Source: Bacillota bacterium (GTDB lineage: Bacteria; Bacillota; Clostridia; Christensenellales; Pumilibacteraceae). From it: DNA of 64,000 bases. The notes below the pieces were generated by a model. It did not search any database, had not been told where the DNA came from, and saw nothing but the letters and a program-made list of their open reading frames with translations. The stretch is from contig WRLT01000005.1 in assembly GCA_009777485.1 (NCBI GenBank), forward strand, positions 62,001-126,000. The letters run 5' to 3'. Positions 16,800 through 26,650 of the stretch are shown in pieces. How positions within the stretch are numbered: position 1 is the first letter of the stretch; each line of letters begins with the position of its first letter. The translations under genes were made by a program, and so were the position numbers.

Positions 16800-17699
16800 T
16801 TATTGTAGTGATAAAGTTTGTTTAGTAGGGGTTTCTTCATTAATGTTAAGTTCTTTCTTTTTCTTACGATGTTTTTTTGCAAAGCTTACGCTGATTCCTA
16901 TGGCTGTAATAACTGCAACAGCACCTATTGTAATGAAAGCCCATTGTAACGGGGTTAGTTTGCGGTTTTCGTTTAAAAAATAAAAATAACCACTATATTC
17001 AAAAAGAAACATTGATTCTTCGTAGCCCATTTCTTGCAGTTTAATAATTAAAAGTGCTTTATTTTCTTCTCTGTCTTCGGCCTTATCGTATAATGAAATG
17101 CGAACTTGATTAGTTTGGGCATTAACCCCCAAGCCAGTTAAATTATATATATTTTCCAATACTCTCGAAGAATTCTCCTCGGTTATAATTAATTCTGTCC
17201 TTATTCTATAAGTAATCTCCCTTAAAAAATTGTACGAATAGCGTTGCGGTACAAAAACCACTTGTTGGGGGTACTTGCCTTCTAATTGTTGCATGCGACG
17301 CTGAAATGCGTCCTCCACTATGCCAATGTAAAGCGTATCAGAAATAAAATAATTGCCCTGCTCTTCGCTTCCTTGTACATAATTTGGGTTTAATTCATAC
17401 CAATAGCCAGAGTAATCGTTATCGTAGTCTCTAACATGCCACATATCTTTCGTACTAAATTCGTCTAATATTTGTGTGAGAATTTGGAATCGGCAGTTTT
17501 CCCAGCAATTGTTTTCTGAATGGTCGCATGCTTCTTGATTGCTTCTTTCTAACATGCAATCTATGTTTAAACAAGAACTATCGGTACAGATTTCTTTTGC
17601 GGAGGCGGGGCGAATGGAAAGGGTTGCGCTTAAAAGTAAAGCAAGCATTAAAGTTGCCGCTATACACGCTATAAATTTTGTTTTTAATGTTTGTGTCAT
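16800..17699 (-). CDS. Secreted, C-terminally anchored protein (paralog 1)
   Basis: This 299-residue protein has an N-terminal signal peptide (about 1-34, ending near ASA), an outer domain with a Cys-rich start (residues 37-70, six Cys), one C-terminal membrane helix (about 250-272) and a KKHRKKKK stop-transfer tail. It is homologous to the next gene along its length. Shared blocks include YIGIVEDAF...LEGKYPQQVVFV and the tail ending TPTKQTLSLQ. The Cys-rich insert is unique to this copy. No known family is recognised. AAAGGACGG precedes the ATG. Confidence 0.8.
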   Translation of the reverse strand: MTQTLKTKFIACIAATLMLALLLSATLSIRPASAKEICTDSSCLNIDCMLERSNQEACDHSENNCWENCRFQILTQILDEFSTKDMWHVRDYDNDYSGYWYELNPNYVQGSEEQGNYFISDTLYIGIVEDAFQRRMQQLEGKYPQQVVFVPQRYSYNFLREITYRIRTELIITEENSSRVLENIYNLTGLGVNAQTNQVRISLYDKAEDREENKALLIIKLQEMGYEESMFLFEYSGYFYFLNENRKLTPLQWAFITIGAVAVITAIGISVSFAKKHRKKKKELNINEETPTKQTLSLQ

Positions 17700-17728
17700 T
17701 GAAAACCGTCCTTTGAATTTTTTATGTC

Positions 17729-17765
17729 AAAAAAACCTGCCGTTGTTGTTTCTTGCGGCGGTTTT
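17729..17765 (-). terminator. Intrinsic terminator between the two paralogs
   Basis: On the minus strand AAAACCGCCG pairs with CGGC-A-GGTTTT across a short loop, followed by more T residues. It ends the transcript of the gene at 17782-18678, so the two paralogs are likely separate transcription units. Confidence 0.7.
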
Positions 17766-17781
17766 ATGTGCAAAATAATTG

Positions 17782-18678
17782 TTATTGTGGTGAAACAGTT
17801 AGTTTTGTAGGGGCTTCGTTATTGCTGAGGTATTTCTTTTTCTTGCTATGTTTTTTTATTAACACTACGGTTAGTACAGCTATCGCGGCTGCCCCTAAAA
17901 TGCAAACGGGAATAATTATATATAACTCAAACAAATTACGCTCAAACAACGCGGTACGTACACCGCCTGTAAATAGCACAAACCGCTCTCTAAATTGTAT
18001 ATCGAAAGCATCTTCGGGTATTGCAAGTTCGTTAATGATTTCTGAATACAAACGGGCGGCTTTTTCTTCTTTTTCTTCATCTTCTATATCTATATAGATC
18101 GTAAGATTATTATTTCTTTCGTTAATCGAAGTGCCAGCCAGCCCATACTTTGCTATTGGCGAATTAGATTCATTGGTTTCCCCAAAATATTCCGGATATT
18201 TTGAAGTATCTAAATTTTCAACACCGTTTACTAACCATTCAAGCATAAGCTCTTCGGATGCTCTGTTATAATCTTTGTAAACCCATTTCCAAATGGTTGC
18301 TGAAATCTCCATTAAATGATTAATTGAATATTTTCGCGCTACAAAAACTACCTGCGGGTAGTTATATTTAGCTTCTAGCGCCTTAACACGTTGCTCATAC
18401 GCACTTTCTACGATTCCATAATAGTAAACTTTTTCAGCTTGCTCTTGACCGTCTACATAAATTTCATCAACCCAATTACCGCAATAATCATCTGTGTACA
18501 CAGATCGTCCTGCATTGTCGAATTTTCTAAATTCGTTCCAAATATTATCATGAATAGTAAAGCTATAATTTCCATGTACGGTTGGTATTGCTGTTTTGGA
18601 AAAGGCTGCGCTTAATAGTATAGCTAGCAAAAACGCCGCTATACACGCAAATATTTTAGTTTTTGATGTTTGTGTCAT
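17782..18678 (-). CDS. Secreted, C-terminally anchored protein (paralog 2)
   Basis: The 298-residue protein has the same plan as its neighbour at 16800-17699: signal peptide starting MTQTSKTKIFACIAA, an outer domain with YYGIVESAY...LEAKYNYPQVVFVARKYS, a C-terminal membrane helix (about 250-275) and a KKHSKKKK tail. The pair looks like a tandem duplication, each copy keeping its own terminator. The outer domain contains an acidic segment (IDIEDEEKEEKAARLYSEI). Function is unknown. GGGAG precedes the ATG. Confidence 0.8.
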   Translation of the reverse strand: MTQTSKTKIFACIAAFLLAILLSAAFSKTAIPTVHGNYSFTIHDNIWNEFRKFDNAGRSVYTDDYCGNWVDEIYVDGQEQAEKVYYYGIVESAYEQRVKALEAKYNYPQVVFVARKYSINHLMEISATIWKWVYKDYNRASEELMLEWLVNGVENLDTSKYPEYFGETNESNSPIAKYGLAGTSINERNNNLTIYIDIEDEEKEEKAARLYSEIINELAIPEDAFDIQFRERFVLFTGGVRTALFERNLFELYIIIPVCILGAAAIAVLTVVLIKKHSKKKKYLSNNEAPTKLTVSPQ

Positions 18679-19405
18679 TGAGGGGCTCCCTTTTGTTAGT
18701 TGATTTTAGTTGATATGTATTACCAATATATTCTTAATAAAACCAAAACTTGACAACTATAATTTTATAAAGGCTGTCTGTTTTTTTTATTTGAAATTAA
18801 AAAAACGGCAGAATTCGCCGCTTTGAAAAATTTCGTGTTAAACTGGCACATAAACAGGTTTTGACTGCAATGACTGCTGCCCGCGCGGCAAAAATTTCTA
18901 CGTGTTTTACATACATACTATACATTTTACAAAATTTATGTGATTAAGTCAAGCGATAAACTATGGTTGTCAAGCGATTAGTCAACGAATTTGCAATACT
19001 TTTCAATACTATTCAATACTTTTTCTAATACTTATTTTTTACTAGCCTTGTAGTTTGTATAAGTAATACTTATACCTGTATAATTATTGCTAATTGCTTC
19101 GTTTGCAATGTGAATTACGATTGCACTGCACATCCTCCTATGTGATAAGTATATCACACTTTTTTGGGTTTGTCAAGCCCCCCCACGTATTTGGAATAAA
19201 AATAGGGGTTCTTTCTGCCCTGTCTGATTTTAAATATATGCCTTTCTTTCCACCCCGCCCTTCGGGCACCCCTCAAGAGGGGAATTTTTTTATGGATATT
19301 TACTTAATAACCACTGCCGCGTCGCGCCTGCAAAGAGGGGAATTTTTTAAAGGCTATTTTTTTGTAATTGCCGCAAAAACTGCCGCAAAAACACACATCG
19401 CAAAA
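18679..19405. other. Gene-free AT-rich stretch with repeat copy D
   Basis: No convincing gene is seen in about 730 bases. It holds the upstream region of the secreted paralog, a small inverted repeat CGGC-AGAATTCG-CCG (around 18812), several runs of CAATACTTTT-like sequence near 18990-19040, and repeat copy D. The open frames here are short, repeat-derived and lack ribosome binding sites. Confidence 0.6.
19210..19345 (+). repeat. Interspersed repeat, copy D
   Basis: Two units begin with TCTTTC at 19210 and 19245, again 35 bases apart. The second leads to CCACCCC, the mini-hairpin GCCC-TTC-GGGC (19257-19267) and CCCCTC-AA-GAGGGG with a T-run (19269-19291). A partial tail of the long form (GCCGCGTCGCGCCTGCAAAGAGGGG) lies at about 19317-19341, broken up from the part that would precede it. 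Confidence 0.85.
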
Positions 19406-19445
19406 AAAAATCCCCCTCATTGTGTTTACAATGAGGGGGATTTTT
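19406..19445. terminator. Strong bidirectional terminator
   Basis: AAAAATCCCCCTCATTGT pairs perfectly with ACAATGAGGGGGATTTTT across the loop GTTT, an 18-bp stem with T-runs in both directions. It lies three bases behind the minus-strand gene at 19448. The right arm CAATGAGGGGGATTTTT also occurs in the interspersed repeat copies A and B. Confidence 0.92.
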
Positions 19446-19447
19446 AT

Positions 19448-20065
19448 TTAATCTAATGGGGGGAAAACGGGGGTGTTTAATAGACGGGTGCAGACGTCCT
19501 CTTCGGTTTGGCCGCAGTCCGGGTAGACGCCGCGTCCGTAGCATGGGATAACGATGTCGGTGGGAACGATTATTTTGGTGATTAGTACGATACAGCATAC
19601 GATATTAACCGTGTCTTCGGAGATAAAAGAACCGATGTCGCTGGCTAGTGTGGCTTGCGTGGTTACGCGGAACGGCACCAGTGAACGCGCGGGCGTGTGC
19701 AGTACTACGTCGCGGTGAACGGTAACGGTGGAGATGCCTGTTCCTCTGCGTCCGTAGGAATCTGTAAAATGCACGGTTATGGGGATAATTACATCGCCCT
19801 CGATGCGCGAACGCCCCTCGCTAAGCGGGGTTACGGAAACATCGCGAAATTCTGCCGCGCCGCTAGATTCGGCACTGACATATGTAAAGGGCGGTTTTAG
19901 CCCCGGCGGTTCGATGTCGTCAAGGCGCAGTACAAATGTTTTAGACGGTATGCGCGTGATACAGCCGTCGTACACGCGCTGTACCTCGATAACTACCCTC
20001 TCGCACAGCCCGCGTGTGGGGTCGCCGCTGATTCTTCCCGCTTTGATTGTATTTTCTTCGGCCAT
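19448..20065 (-). CDS. Conserved hypothetical protein, possible envelope or spore-coat protein
   Basis: This 205-residue protein has no signal peptide or clear membrane helix. It is beta-rich: VVIEVQRVYDGCI, then IPITVHFTDSYGRRGTG and STVTVHRDVVLHTP, with a Cys pair at IVCCIV and a Pro-rich Cys-containing end (YPDCGQTEEDVC). Similar proteins seem to occur in spore-forming Clostridia, and a coat or exosporium role is possible, but no family name can be given with confidence. GGGAGGGT precedes the ATG. It sits downstream of engB with 68 bases between and may have its own promoter. Confidence 0.7.
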   Translation of the reverse strand: MAEENTIKAGRISGDPTRGLCERVVIEVQRVYDGCITRIPSKTFVLRLDDIEPPGLKPPFTYVSAESSGAAEFRDVSVTPLSEGRSRIEGDVIIPITVHFTDSYGRRGTGISTVTVHRDVVLHTPARSLVPFRVTTQATLASDIGSFISEDTVNIVCCIVLITKIIVPTDIVIPCYGRGVYPDCGQTEEDVCTRLLNTPVFPPLD

Positions 20066-20133
20066 AAAGGATACCCTCCCTGTAAAGTACCCTATATGTA
20101 TATGTATAATAACCTAATTAATGAACCTTGAAT

Positions 20134-20751
20134 TTAGTTGTGCAGAATTTGTTGCAGGCGCGCTAGGACAGCGTCTTTGCCGAATGCGGTTTGCGCGGAA
20201 ACCGCCAAAATGTTATCTTTGCCTAAGCTTAGGCCGCTTGCTAATGTTTGCAGATGTTTAGGCAGCTGACTTTTGCTGATTTTATCTGCTTTGGTGGCAA
20301 TTACGGTAAAGGAAATGCCTTTGGTGTATAGGTATTGCACCATTTGCTTATCTTGCTGTGTAGGCGCGTGGCGGATATCTACCAAAGCGAATGCGTGGGC
20401 AAGCTTTTGCGTGGTGTCGAAATAGCTTTCGGTTAGCTTAGAAAAACGCTCGATTTCGGATTTGGACGCGGCCGCGTAACCATAGCCGGGCAAATCTACT
20501 AAGGTGAAAAGCCCTGCGTTGAAATCGAAAAGGTTAAGCAGCCGCGTGCGGCCGGGCGTTTGCGACGTTTTAGCAAGCTTTTTTTGGTTTGCCAGTAGAT
20601 TGATAAAAGAGGACTTTCCTACGTTGGAACGTCCCGTAACGCAAATTTCGGGCGCGGGCAAATTAGCGGCGGCCGCTTGATACGCCGTCATGTCGGCTAT
20701 ACTGGTAATAAAGCTTGCGGATTTTATTTTGAATGTTTGTGCGTCTTGCAT
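20134..20751 (-). CDS. engB: Ribosome biogenesis GTPase YsxC/EngB
   Basis: EngB is a Ras-like GTPase needed for 50S subunit assembly. The 205-residue protein has all G motifs: G1 GRSNVGKSS (about 38), G3 DLPGYGYA (about 83), G4 TKADK (about 151) and G5 SAQTAFG near 188. It follows lon by 25 bases, the order seen in many Bacillota, and closes the proteostasis operon. Confidence 0.96.
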   Translation of the reverse strand: MQDAQTFKIKSASFITSIADMTAYQAAAANLPAPEICVTGRSNVGKSSFINLLANQKKLAKTSQTPGRTRLLNLFDFNAGLFTLVDLPGYGYAAASKSEIERFSKLTESYFDTTQKLAHAFALVDIRHAPTQQDKQMVQYLYTKGISFTVIATKADKISKSQLPKHLQTLASGLSLGKDNILAVSAQTAFGKDAVLARLQQILHN

Positions 20752-20776
20752 GCGTAAATGATGATTTGCCTATCTG

Positions 20777-23122
20777 CTATATAATAGCGGTTTTAAAAAC
20801 GGTGTCTATATTTTCTGCGTACACAACGTTTAAAGTGTCTAGTACTTCGGCAGGAATATCGGAGACGTCTTTTTTATTTTCTAGCGGAATTATCAGCTTT
20901 TTAATGCCTGTGCGGAACGCCGCAAGCGATTTTTCTTTTAAGCCGCCTATCGGTAATACTCTGCCGCGTAAGGTAACCTCGCCTGTCATAGCAACGGATT
21001 TGCGCACTTTTCGGCCGCTGAACGCGCTTAAAATTGCCGTAGCTACGGCGATGCCCGCGCTGGGGCCGTCTTTGGGCGTTGCGCCTTCGGGGAAATGAAT
21101 ATGGATGTCGTGGGTAGCAAATTTTTCGGGCGGAACGTCAAATTGCGCGGCGCGGCTTTTGACTAGCGAAAGCGCGGCGCGGCACGATTCTTTCATAACC
21201 TCGCCTAATGAACCCGTTAAAATAATTTCGCCCTTGCCGCCCGAAATCAGCGCAACCTCAATCGACAGCGTTACGCCGCCTACGCTGGTCCATGCCAAAC
21301 CTGTTGCTACGCCCGCTTCGTCTTTTTCGGCGGCGCGGTCGGAAAGGAATTTTTCTACCCCTAAGAATTCGGAAAGGTGCGTTTCTGATACGGTGAAGGG
21401 TGCGTCTGCCGCCGCCTCGCCGTTTACTACCTTAACCGCGATTTTGCGGCAAACGGCAGAAATTTCGCGCTCTAAGTTGCGCACGCCCGACTCGCGTGTG
21501 TAGTTGGCGATAATTTTTTTCATAACGGTGTCGGGGATAACGGCAATGCCCTCGCCTAAGCCGTTTGCTTTGGCTTGCTTGGGCAATAAGTACTTTTTGG
21601 CGATTTGCAGTTTTTCCTCGTAGGTGTAGCCCGAAAGCTCTATAACTTCCATGCGGTCTAGCAGCGGCGCGGCGATGGAATCTAAGGTGTTGGCGGTGGT
21701 AACAAATAAAACCTTGCTTAAATCGTAATCTATTTCTAAATAGTGGTCTTTAAAGGCTTTGTTTTGGTTGGGGTCTAATACTTCTAGCAGTGCACTTGAA
21801 GGGTCGCCGCGAAAATCGCTGGACATTTTGTCGATTTCGTCCAGTAAAAATACGGGGTCGGTTACGCCTGCGTTTTTCATGCCTGTGATAATACGGCCGG
21901 GCAAGCTGCCTACGTAGGTGCGCCTATGCCCTCTTATTTCGGCCTCGTCGCGGACGCCGCCTAAGCTCATGGATACTAATTCGCGGCCGGAGGCGCGTGC
22001 AATGGACGAAACGATGGACGTTTTGCCTACGCCGGGCGGGCCGACAAAGCATAAAATAGGGCCTTTTAATTCTTTAGTAAGGCGGTTTACTGCCAAATAT
22101 TCTACGATGCGCTGTTTTACTTTTTCGATGCCGTAATGGTCTTCGTCTAAAATCTTTTGCGCGCGCTTTAAGTCGGTTACTTGTTTAGAGGTTTCGTTCC
22201 ACGGTAAATCTAATATCCATTCGATATAGGTACGGCTTACCGCGCTTTCGGGCGAAGTGGGCGCCATGCGCACCATTTTAGAAATTTCTTTGTTTACCTT
22301 TTCCTTTGCGTACTTGGGCAGCTTTTTCTTTTCGGCGCGTTCGCGGTATTCGGCAATCTCATTTTCGGAATCACCCAGTTCTTCGTTGATTACCTTAATT
22401 TGCTCTCTTAAATAGTAATCGCGTTGATTTTTGTCTATATTTTTGCGTACCTTTTGCGTGATTTTTTTCTCTACGGAAAGAATTTCGCATTCACGCGATA
22501 AAAACGTGAAAATTTCTTCAAGCTGTGAAAATTCGTCGGGCAATGAAAGCAGTTTTTGTTTTTCGTCGTCTTTTTTTATCGCGTATGTGCTGATTGCGGC
22601 GATAAAGCCCGCCGTATCGGAAACCTTGAACATATTTTTTGCATCGGGCGGCAGCTTGTCGCACAGCTTTGTGTATTTATCTAATACTTCTGAGATTTGG
22701 CGCATGACGGCTTCTACCAGCACGGGCTCGGATTCTTTAACGGGCAGTGATTGCAGTGTAACCTCGAAAAACGGTACCAGCGCAACATAATTGGCTATTT
22801 CCATGCGCTCTAAGCCCGTAACAAAAACGCGCACGCTGTCGTTGGGCATGCGAATCACCTGCTTGATTTTTGCCAGTGTGCCGATACGGTAGATGTCTTT
22901 GGGCGACGGGTTTTGCGTGTTGGCATGCTTTTGCGCCGCTAAAAAAATATCTTGGCCTTCCTGCATAGCTTTGTTAAGCGCAAGCAGCGATTTATCGCGC
23001 GCTAATTCAAACTGAACATTTTGGCCCGGAAATACAACAACTCCGCGCAGGGCAATCATTTTATAGGCGCGCTCGGCTTGGATACGAATACTTTGTGCGG
23101 CGGGGTTATATTGCTCTTCCAT
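20777..23122 (-). CDS. lon: ATP-dependent endopeptidase La
   Basis: Lon is a homohexameric cytoplasmic AAA+ protease that removes damaged and short-lived proteins. The 781-residue protein has the LAN substrate domain (about 20-215), a coiled helical region, the AAA+ module with GPPGVGKT (361-368) and Walker B FLLDEID (about 425), and the serine-lysine protease domain with S688 in PKDGPSAG and K731 in GGLKEK. Length is normal. The next gene upstream is clpX (36 bases). Confidence 0.97.
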   Translation of the reverse strand: MEEQYNPAAQSIRIQAERAYKMIALRGVVVFPGQNVQFELARDKSLLALNKAMQEGQDIFLAAQKHANTQNPSPKDIYRIGTLAKIKQVIRMPNDSVRVFVTGLERMEIANYVALVPFFEVTLQSLPVKESEPVLVEAVMRQISEVLDKYTKLCDKLPPDAKNMFKVSDTAGFIAAISTYAIKKDDEKQKLLSLPDEFSQLEEIFTFLSRECEILSVEKKITQKVRKNIDKNQRDYYLREQIKVINEELGDSENEIAEYRERAEKKKLPKYAKEKVNKEISKMVRMAPTSPESAVSRTYIEWILDLPWNETSKQVTDLKRAQKILDEDHYGIEKVKQRIVEYLAVNRLTKELKGPILCFVGPPGVGKTSIVSSIARASGRELVSMSLGGVRDEAEIRGHRRTYVGSLPGRIITGMKNAGVTDPVFLLDEIDKMSSDFRGDPSSALLEVLDPNQNKAFKDHYLEIDYDLSKVLFVTTANTLDSIAAPLLDRMEVIELSGYTYEEKLQIAKKYLLPKQAKANGLGEGIAVIPDTVMKKIIANYTRESGVRNLEREISAVCRKIAVKVVNGEAAADAPFTVSETHLSEFLGVEKFLSDRAAEKDEAGVATGLAWTSVGGVTLSIEVALISGGKGEIILTGSLGEVMKESCRAALSLVKSRAAQFDVPPEKFATHDIHIHFPEGATPKDGPSAGIAVATAILSAFSGRKVRKSVAMTGEVTLRGRVLPIGGLKEKSLAAFRTGIKKLIIPLENKKDVSDIPAEVLDTLNVVYAENIDTVFKTAII

Positions 23123-23158
23123 ACGTTTTTCCTCTACATTTTAGCTTTGCTTTTTGAT

Positions 23159-24448
23159 TTAAGCGATTTTTTCTTGCGGCGGCTTTTCCTTTTTTTCGCG
23201 GGGTTTGTCGGCTTTAACTATTAGGGGCTGCTTTTTTTCGGCGATACATTCTGCCGTTACTACTACCTTTTGAATCGTTTTATCGGACGGAACGGCGTAC
23301 ATGATGTCTAGCATACATTCTTCTAAGATAGAACGTAATCCGCGCGCGCCTGTGTTAAGCTCGATAGCGCGCGCCGCTACCGCCTCTATCGCCGCATCGT
23401 CGAAAGATAGCTGAACGCCGTCTAGCTCTAACAGCTTTGCGTATTGCTTAGTGAGTGCGTCGCGCGGCTTAGTTAGAATTTGCACCAAAGCGGCTTTATC
23501 TAATTCGTGCAGCGATACCGTAACGGGAATTCTGCCTACAAATTCGGGAATTAGCCCGTAGGTTATTAAATCCTGCGGCTGAATGCCCGCTAAAATTTTG
23601 CTTTTATCGTCGTCTGACGAATGCACTATACCGCCAAAGCCTAACTGTGCGTTGGAGGTGCGCTTGCGGATAATTTTTTCTAAGCCGACAAACGCGCCGC
23701 CGAAAATAAACAGTATGTTGGTGGTGTCGATAGAAAGGCACTCTTGCTGCGGGTGCTTACGCCCGCCTTGCGGCGGCACGGAGGCAACGGTGCTTTCGAC
23801 AATTTTTAAAAGCGCTTGCTGTACGCCCTCGCCGGATACGTCGCGCGTAATGCTTACGTTTTCGCTTTTGCGCGAAATTTTATCAATCTCGTCTACGTAG
23901 ATGATGCCGCGCTGCGCCCGTTTAATATCGTAGTCGGCGTTTTGAATAAGCTTTAATAAAATATTTTCTACGTCCTCGCCGACGTAGCCTGCCTCTGTAA
24001 GCGTGGTGGCGTCGGCAACCGCGAACGGCACGTTTAAAATTTTAGACAGCGTTTGCGCTAACAGCGTTTTACCGCTGCCCGTGGGGCCTAGCATTAAAAT
24101 ATTGCTTTTTTTAAGCTCTATTTCTTCGGGGCTGTTTTTAACCTTTTGACGGCGGGCGGCGGCGGTGTTAAAGTTGATTCGTTTATAATGGTTATAAACG
24201 GCAACCGACAATACGCGCTTGGCGTTGTCTTGCCCTACAATATAGTCGTCTAGCCTACGCTTAATTTCTTCTGGCGTAGGCAGACTGACCGTTTCGTCGC
24301 ATTCGGGTGCTTCTTTTTCTACTACATCGTTGCAAATGCCGACGCAAGCGGCGCAAATATATACGCCCTCTGGTCCAGCGATTAAATGACTGGTTTCGTG
24401 CTGTAATTTACCGCAAAACGAACATCTGGGTTCTAGGTTTTTGTTCAA
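23159..24448 (-). CDS. clpX: Unfoldase subunit ClpX
   Basis: ClpX recognises and unfolds substrates and feeds them to ClpP. The 429-residue protein has the N-terminal zinc domain (C9, C12, C32, C35), the AAA+ domain with GPTGSGKT (121-128), Walker [11 protein letters not shown] (about 182-191) and a sensor region ending in [10 protein letters not shown] short Lys/Glu-rich tail after [10 protein letters not shown] extends beyond the usual end. It is 51 bases downstream of clpP. Confidence 0.97.
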   Translation of the reverse strand: MNKNLEPRCSFCGKLQHETSHLIAGPEGVYICAACVGICNDVVEKEAPECDETVSLPTPEEIKRRLDDYIVGQDNAKRVLSVAVYNHYKRINFNTAAARRQKVKNSPEEIELKKSNILMLGPTGSGKTLLAQTLSKILNVPFAVADATTLTEAGYVGEDVENILLKLIQNADYDIKRAQRGIIYVDEIDKISRKSENVSITRDVSGEGVQQALLKIVESTVASVPPQGGRKHPQQECLSIDTTNILFIFGGAFVGLEKIIRKRTSNAQLGFGGIVHSSDDDKSKILAGIQPQDLITYGLIPEFVGRIPVTVSLHELDKAALVQILTKPRDALTKQYAKLLELDGVQLSFDDAAIEAVAARAIELNTGARGLRSILEECMLDIMYAVPSDKTIQKVVVTAECIAEKKQPLIVKADKPREKKEKPPQEKIA

Positions 24449-24499
24449 AAGAAATCTCCTTGAATAATTGTTATGGTTTTTTTAGAATGATACAGGTTC

Positions 24500-25096
24500 T
24501 TAGGAACGTTTAGAGAAAATTTTGTCTATTATGCCGTACTCTAACGCTTCTTCTGCATTCATGTAAAAATCACGGTCTACGTCTTTTTCGATTTTGGATA
24601 TGGGCTGATTACAGTTTTTTGCTAATATCGAATTCATGCGTTTTTTAATTTTTAGTATATGCTCGGCTTGAATAGCTATGTCGCTTGCTTGACCGCGACT
24701 GCCGCCGGAGGGCTGATGTATCATAATTTCGCTGTTGGGCAGTGAATAGCGTTTGCCTTTTGCTCCCGCCGCTAACAAAAACGCGCCCATAGATGCCGCC
24801 ATGCCTACGCAAATTGTGGATACATCGCATTTGATGTAGTTCATGGTGTCGTACACGCCCATTCCCGCCGAAACAGAACCGCCGGGGCTGTTGATGTATA
24901 GGCTGATATCCTTATCGGGGTCTTTGCCCTCTAAATGCAGCAGCTGCGCGATAACTAAATCTGCCGAAATATCGTTTACCTCGCCCGTAAGAAAGATAAT
25001 TCTATCCTCTAACAGCCGCGAATAAATATCGTAGCTGCGCTCGCCGCGGTTGGTTTGCTCGATAACCATAGGAATTAAATTGCCGTTGCGTATCAT
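24500..25096 (-). CDS. clpP: ATP-dependent Clp protease proteolytic subunit
   Basis: ClpP forms the double-heptamer proteolytic barrel. The catalytic triad is visible: S102 in [10 protein letters not shown]127 in MIHQPSGG and D176 in VDRDFYM. The 198-residue length is normal. It lies between tig and clpX, the standard order in Bacillota. Confidence 0.97.
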   Translation of the reverse strand: MIRNGNLIPMVIEQTNRGERSYDIYSRLLEDRIIFLTGEVNDISADLVIAQLLHLEGKDPDKDISLYINSPGGSVSAGMGVYDTMNYIKCDVSTICVGMAASMGAFLLAAGAKGKRYSLPNSEIMIHQPSGGSRGQASDIAIQAEHILKIKKRMNSILAKNCNQPISKIEKDVDRDFYMNAEEALEYGIIDKIFSKRS

Positions 25097-25129
25097 TGTT
25101 TGTTGCTCTCCTTTATTTATAAAAAGAAT

Positions 25130-26596
25130 TTATTCGGGTTTTTTTGCTGTTTTTTTAGCGGCGGGCTTTGCCGTTTTTGTTTCGGCTGCCGCAGCGGGTT
25201 TTGTTGTTGCCGTTTTTGCGGCGGGCTTTTCGGATTTTTCAGCCGCAGGTTTTGCCGTTTTTGCGGCCGCAGGTTTTGCGGGCTTTTCGGATTTTTCATC
25301 CGATGATTTTGCCGTTTTTGTTTCGGATTTTTTTTGCATGGTATTGTTTTTAGTAAGAAAGTCAAACAGCTTGTTAATAATTACGGAGTTTCTGATTTGC
25401 GACGCCTGTTCGGACGAAGGATTTTCTACGCCTTGCTTAGCGTGTTCGGCCTTTATATCCGCATCGGTTGCCTCGATTTTTTCTTTTTTCATAATTTCTT
25501 GCAGTACAAGCCGTGTTTTTACGCCCTTTTCTGCCTCTGCCCTATGCTGCTTTTTATATTCGTCAACCGAACTGTCGGTGTATTTAAAATAATCCTCTAA
25601 CTTCATGCCGCGATACATGTATTGCAGCCGCGCCTCCATTTCTTCTAGCATAACGTCAAGCTCGCCGGCTATCATACATTCGGGTATATCCACCGTTGCG
25701 TTTGCGGCAACCGCGTCTATAATGCCCGCGCGGGTTTCGTTTTCGGCGCGGCGCGCGTTTTCGGTTTCTAATCGATTTTTGATATCGTCTTTATATTCTT
25801 TAAGCGAATCGAATTTGGTGCGGTCGCGGGCAAATTCGTCGTCTAATGCGGGCAGCTCGCGCACGGATATTTCGTGCAGTTTTACCTTGAACACCGCTTT
25901 TTTTCCTTTTAGGTTTTCGGAATGGTAATCATCGGGGAACGTAACGGATAAATCCTTTTCTTCCCCTAACTGCATGCCTATCATTTGCTCTTCAAAGCCG
26001 GGAATAAACCGTTTAGAACCTATTTCTAACGTTTGCATTTGCGCCGTACCGCCCTCGAACGGAACGCCGTCTACGCTGCCCGCGTAATCTAGCTTTACCG
26101 TATCGCCGTTTTGAACGGGACGGTCGGCTACTGCCACTAAACGCGCGGCGCGTTCTTGCGCGGATTTAAGCTCGGCTTCGATGTCGGAATCCTTTACAGT
26201 ATACTCCACTTGCGGGATTTTCATACCCGTATACGCGCCTAGCGTAACCTCCGGACGCAGCGTTACAGACATGGTAAAAACTAACGCATTTTTTTCGTCC
26301 GCGAAGCTTTTAATATCTAATTTAGGGCTGTCTACGGGAAAAATATCCTCATTTTCGTTTAGGGCGGCAACGTAACGTTTGCGCGCGCATTCATCAAAAG
26401 CGTCCTCAAAAAATACGTCCGCTCCGTAAAAACGCTCTATCACCTTGCGCGGGGCTTGACCCTTGCGAAAGCCTTGTATGTTGAATTTTTTTGCGTTTTT
26501 CTTATAGGTCGCATTTACCTCTTCTTCCCATTCCGCGCTGGTGACCGTAAACTCGAAATTTGCCGCGCCTTTTTCCCGCGTAACCTTGTATTGCAT
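25130..26596 (-). CDS. tig: Trigger factor with an unusual Lys/Ala/Pro-rich C-terminal tail
   Basis: Trigger factor is the ribosome-bound chaperone and prolyl isomerase. The 488-residue protein has the ribosome-binding domain with the GFRKGQAPRKVIE signature (about 43-55), a PPIase domain (about 150-245) and the helical C-terminal domain. The last 65 or so residues are a low-complexity tail of repeated KPAA, KTAK and EKSEKPA, like the tails of histone H1-like proteins. Usual trigger factors (about 430 residues) lack it. CGGAGGT precedes the ATG and a consensus promoter (26651-26679) starts the operon. Confidence 0.95.
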   Translation of the reverse strand: MQYKVTREKGAANFEFTVTSAEWEEEVNATYKKNAKKFNIQGFRKGQAPRKVIERFYGADVFFEDAFDECARKRYVAALNENEDIFPVDSPKLDIKSFADEKNALVFTMSVTLRPEVTLGAYTGMKIPQVEYTVKDSDIEAELKSAQERAARLVAVADRPVQNGDTVKLDYAGSVDGVPFEGGTAQMQTLEIGSKRFIPGFEEQMIGMQLGEEKDLSVTFPDDYHSENLKGKKAVFKVKLHEISVRELPALDDEFARDRTKFDSLKEYKDDIKNRLETENARRAENETRAGIIDAVAANATVDIPECMIAGELDVMLEEMEARLQYMYRGMKLEDYFKYTDSSVDEYKKQHRAEAEKGVKTRLVLQEIMKKEKIEATDADIKAEHAKQGVENPSSEQASQIRNSVIINKLFDFLTKNNTMQKKSETKTAKSSDEKSEKPAKPAAAKTAKPAAEKSEKPAAKTATTKPAAAAETKTAKPAAKKTAKKPE

Positions 26597-26650
26597 TTTT
26601 ACCTCCGAAGTTTTTGCCGATGCTGTATTGTTTTTTCGGCATACTTGATT

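Noticed and set aside
19094-19456. Open frame of 120 residues on the plus strand
   Set aside because: It runs through repeat copy D and into a strong bidirectional terminator; no ribosome site or recognisable protein.
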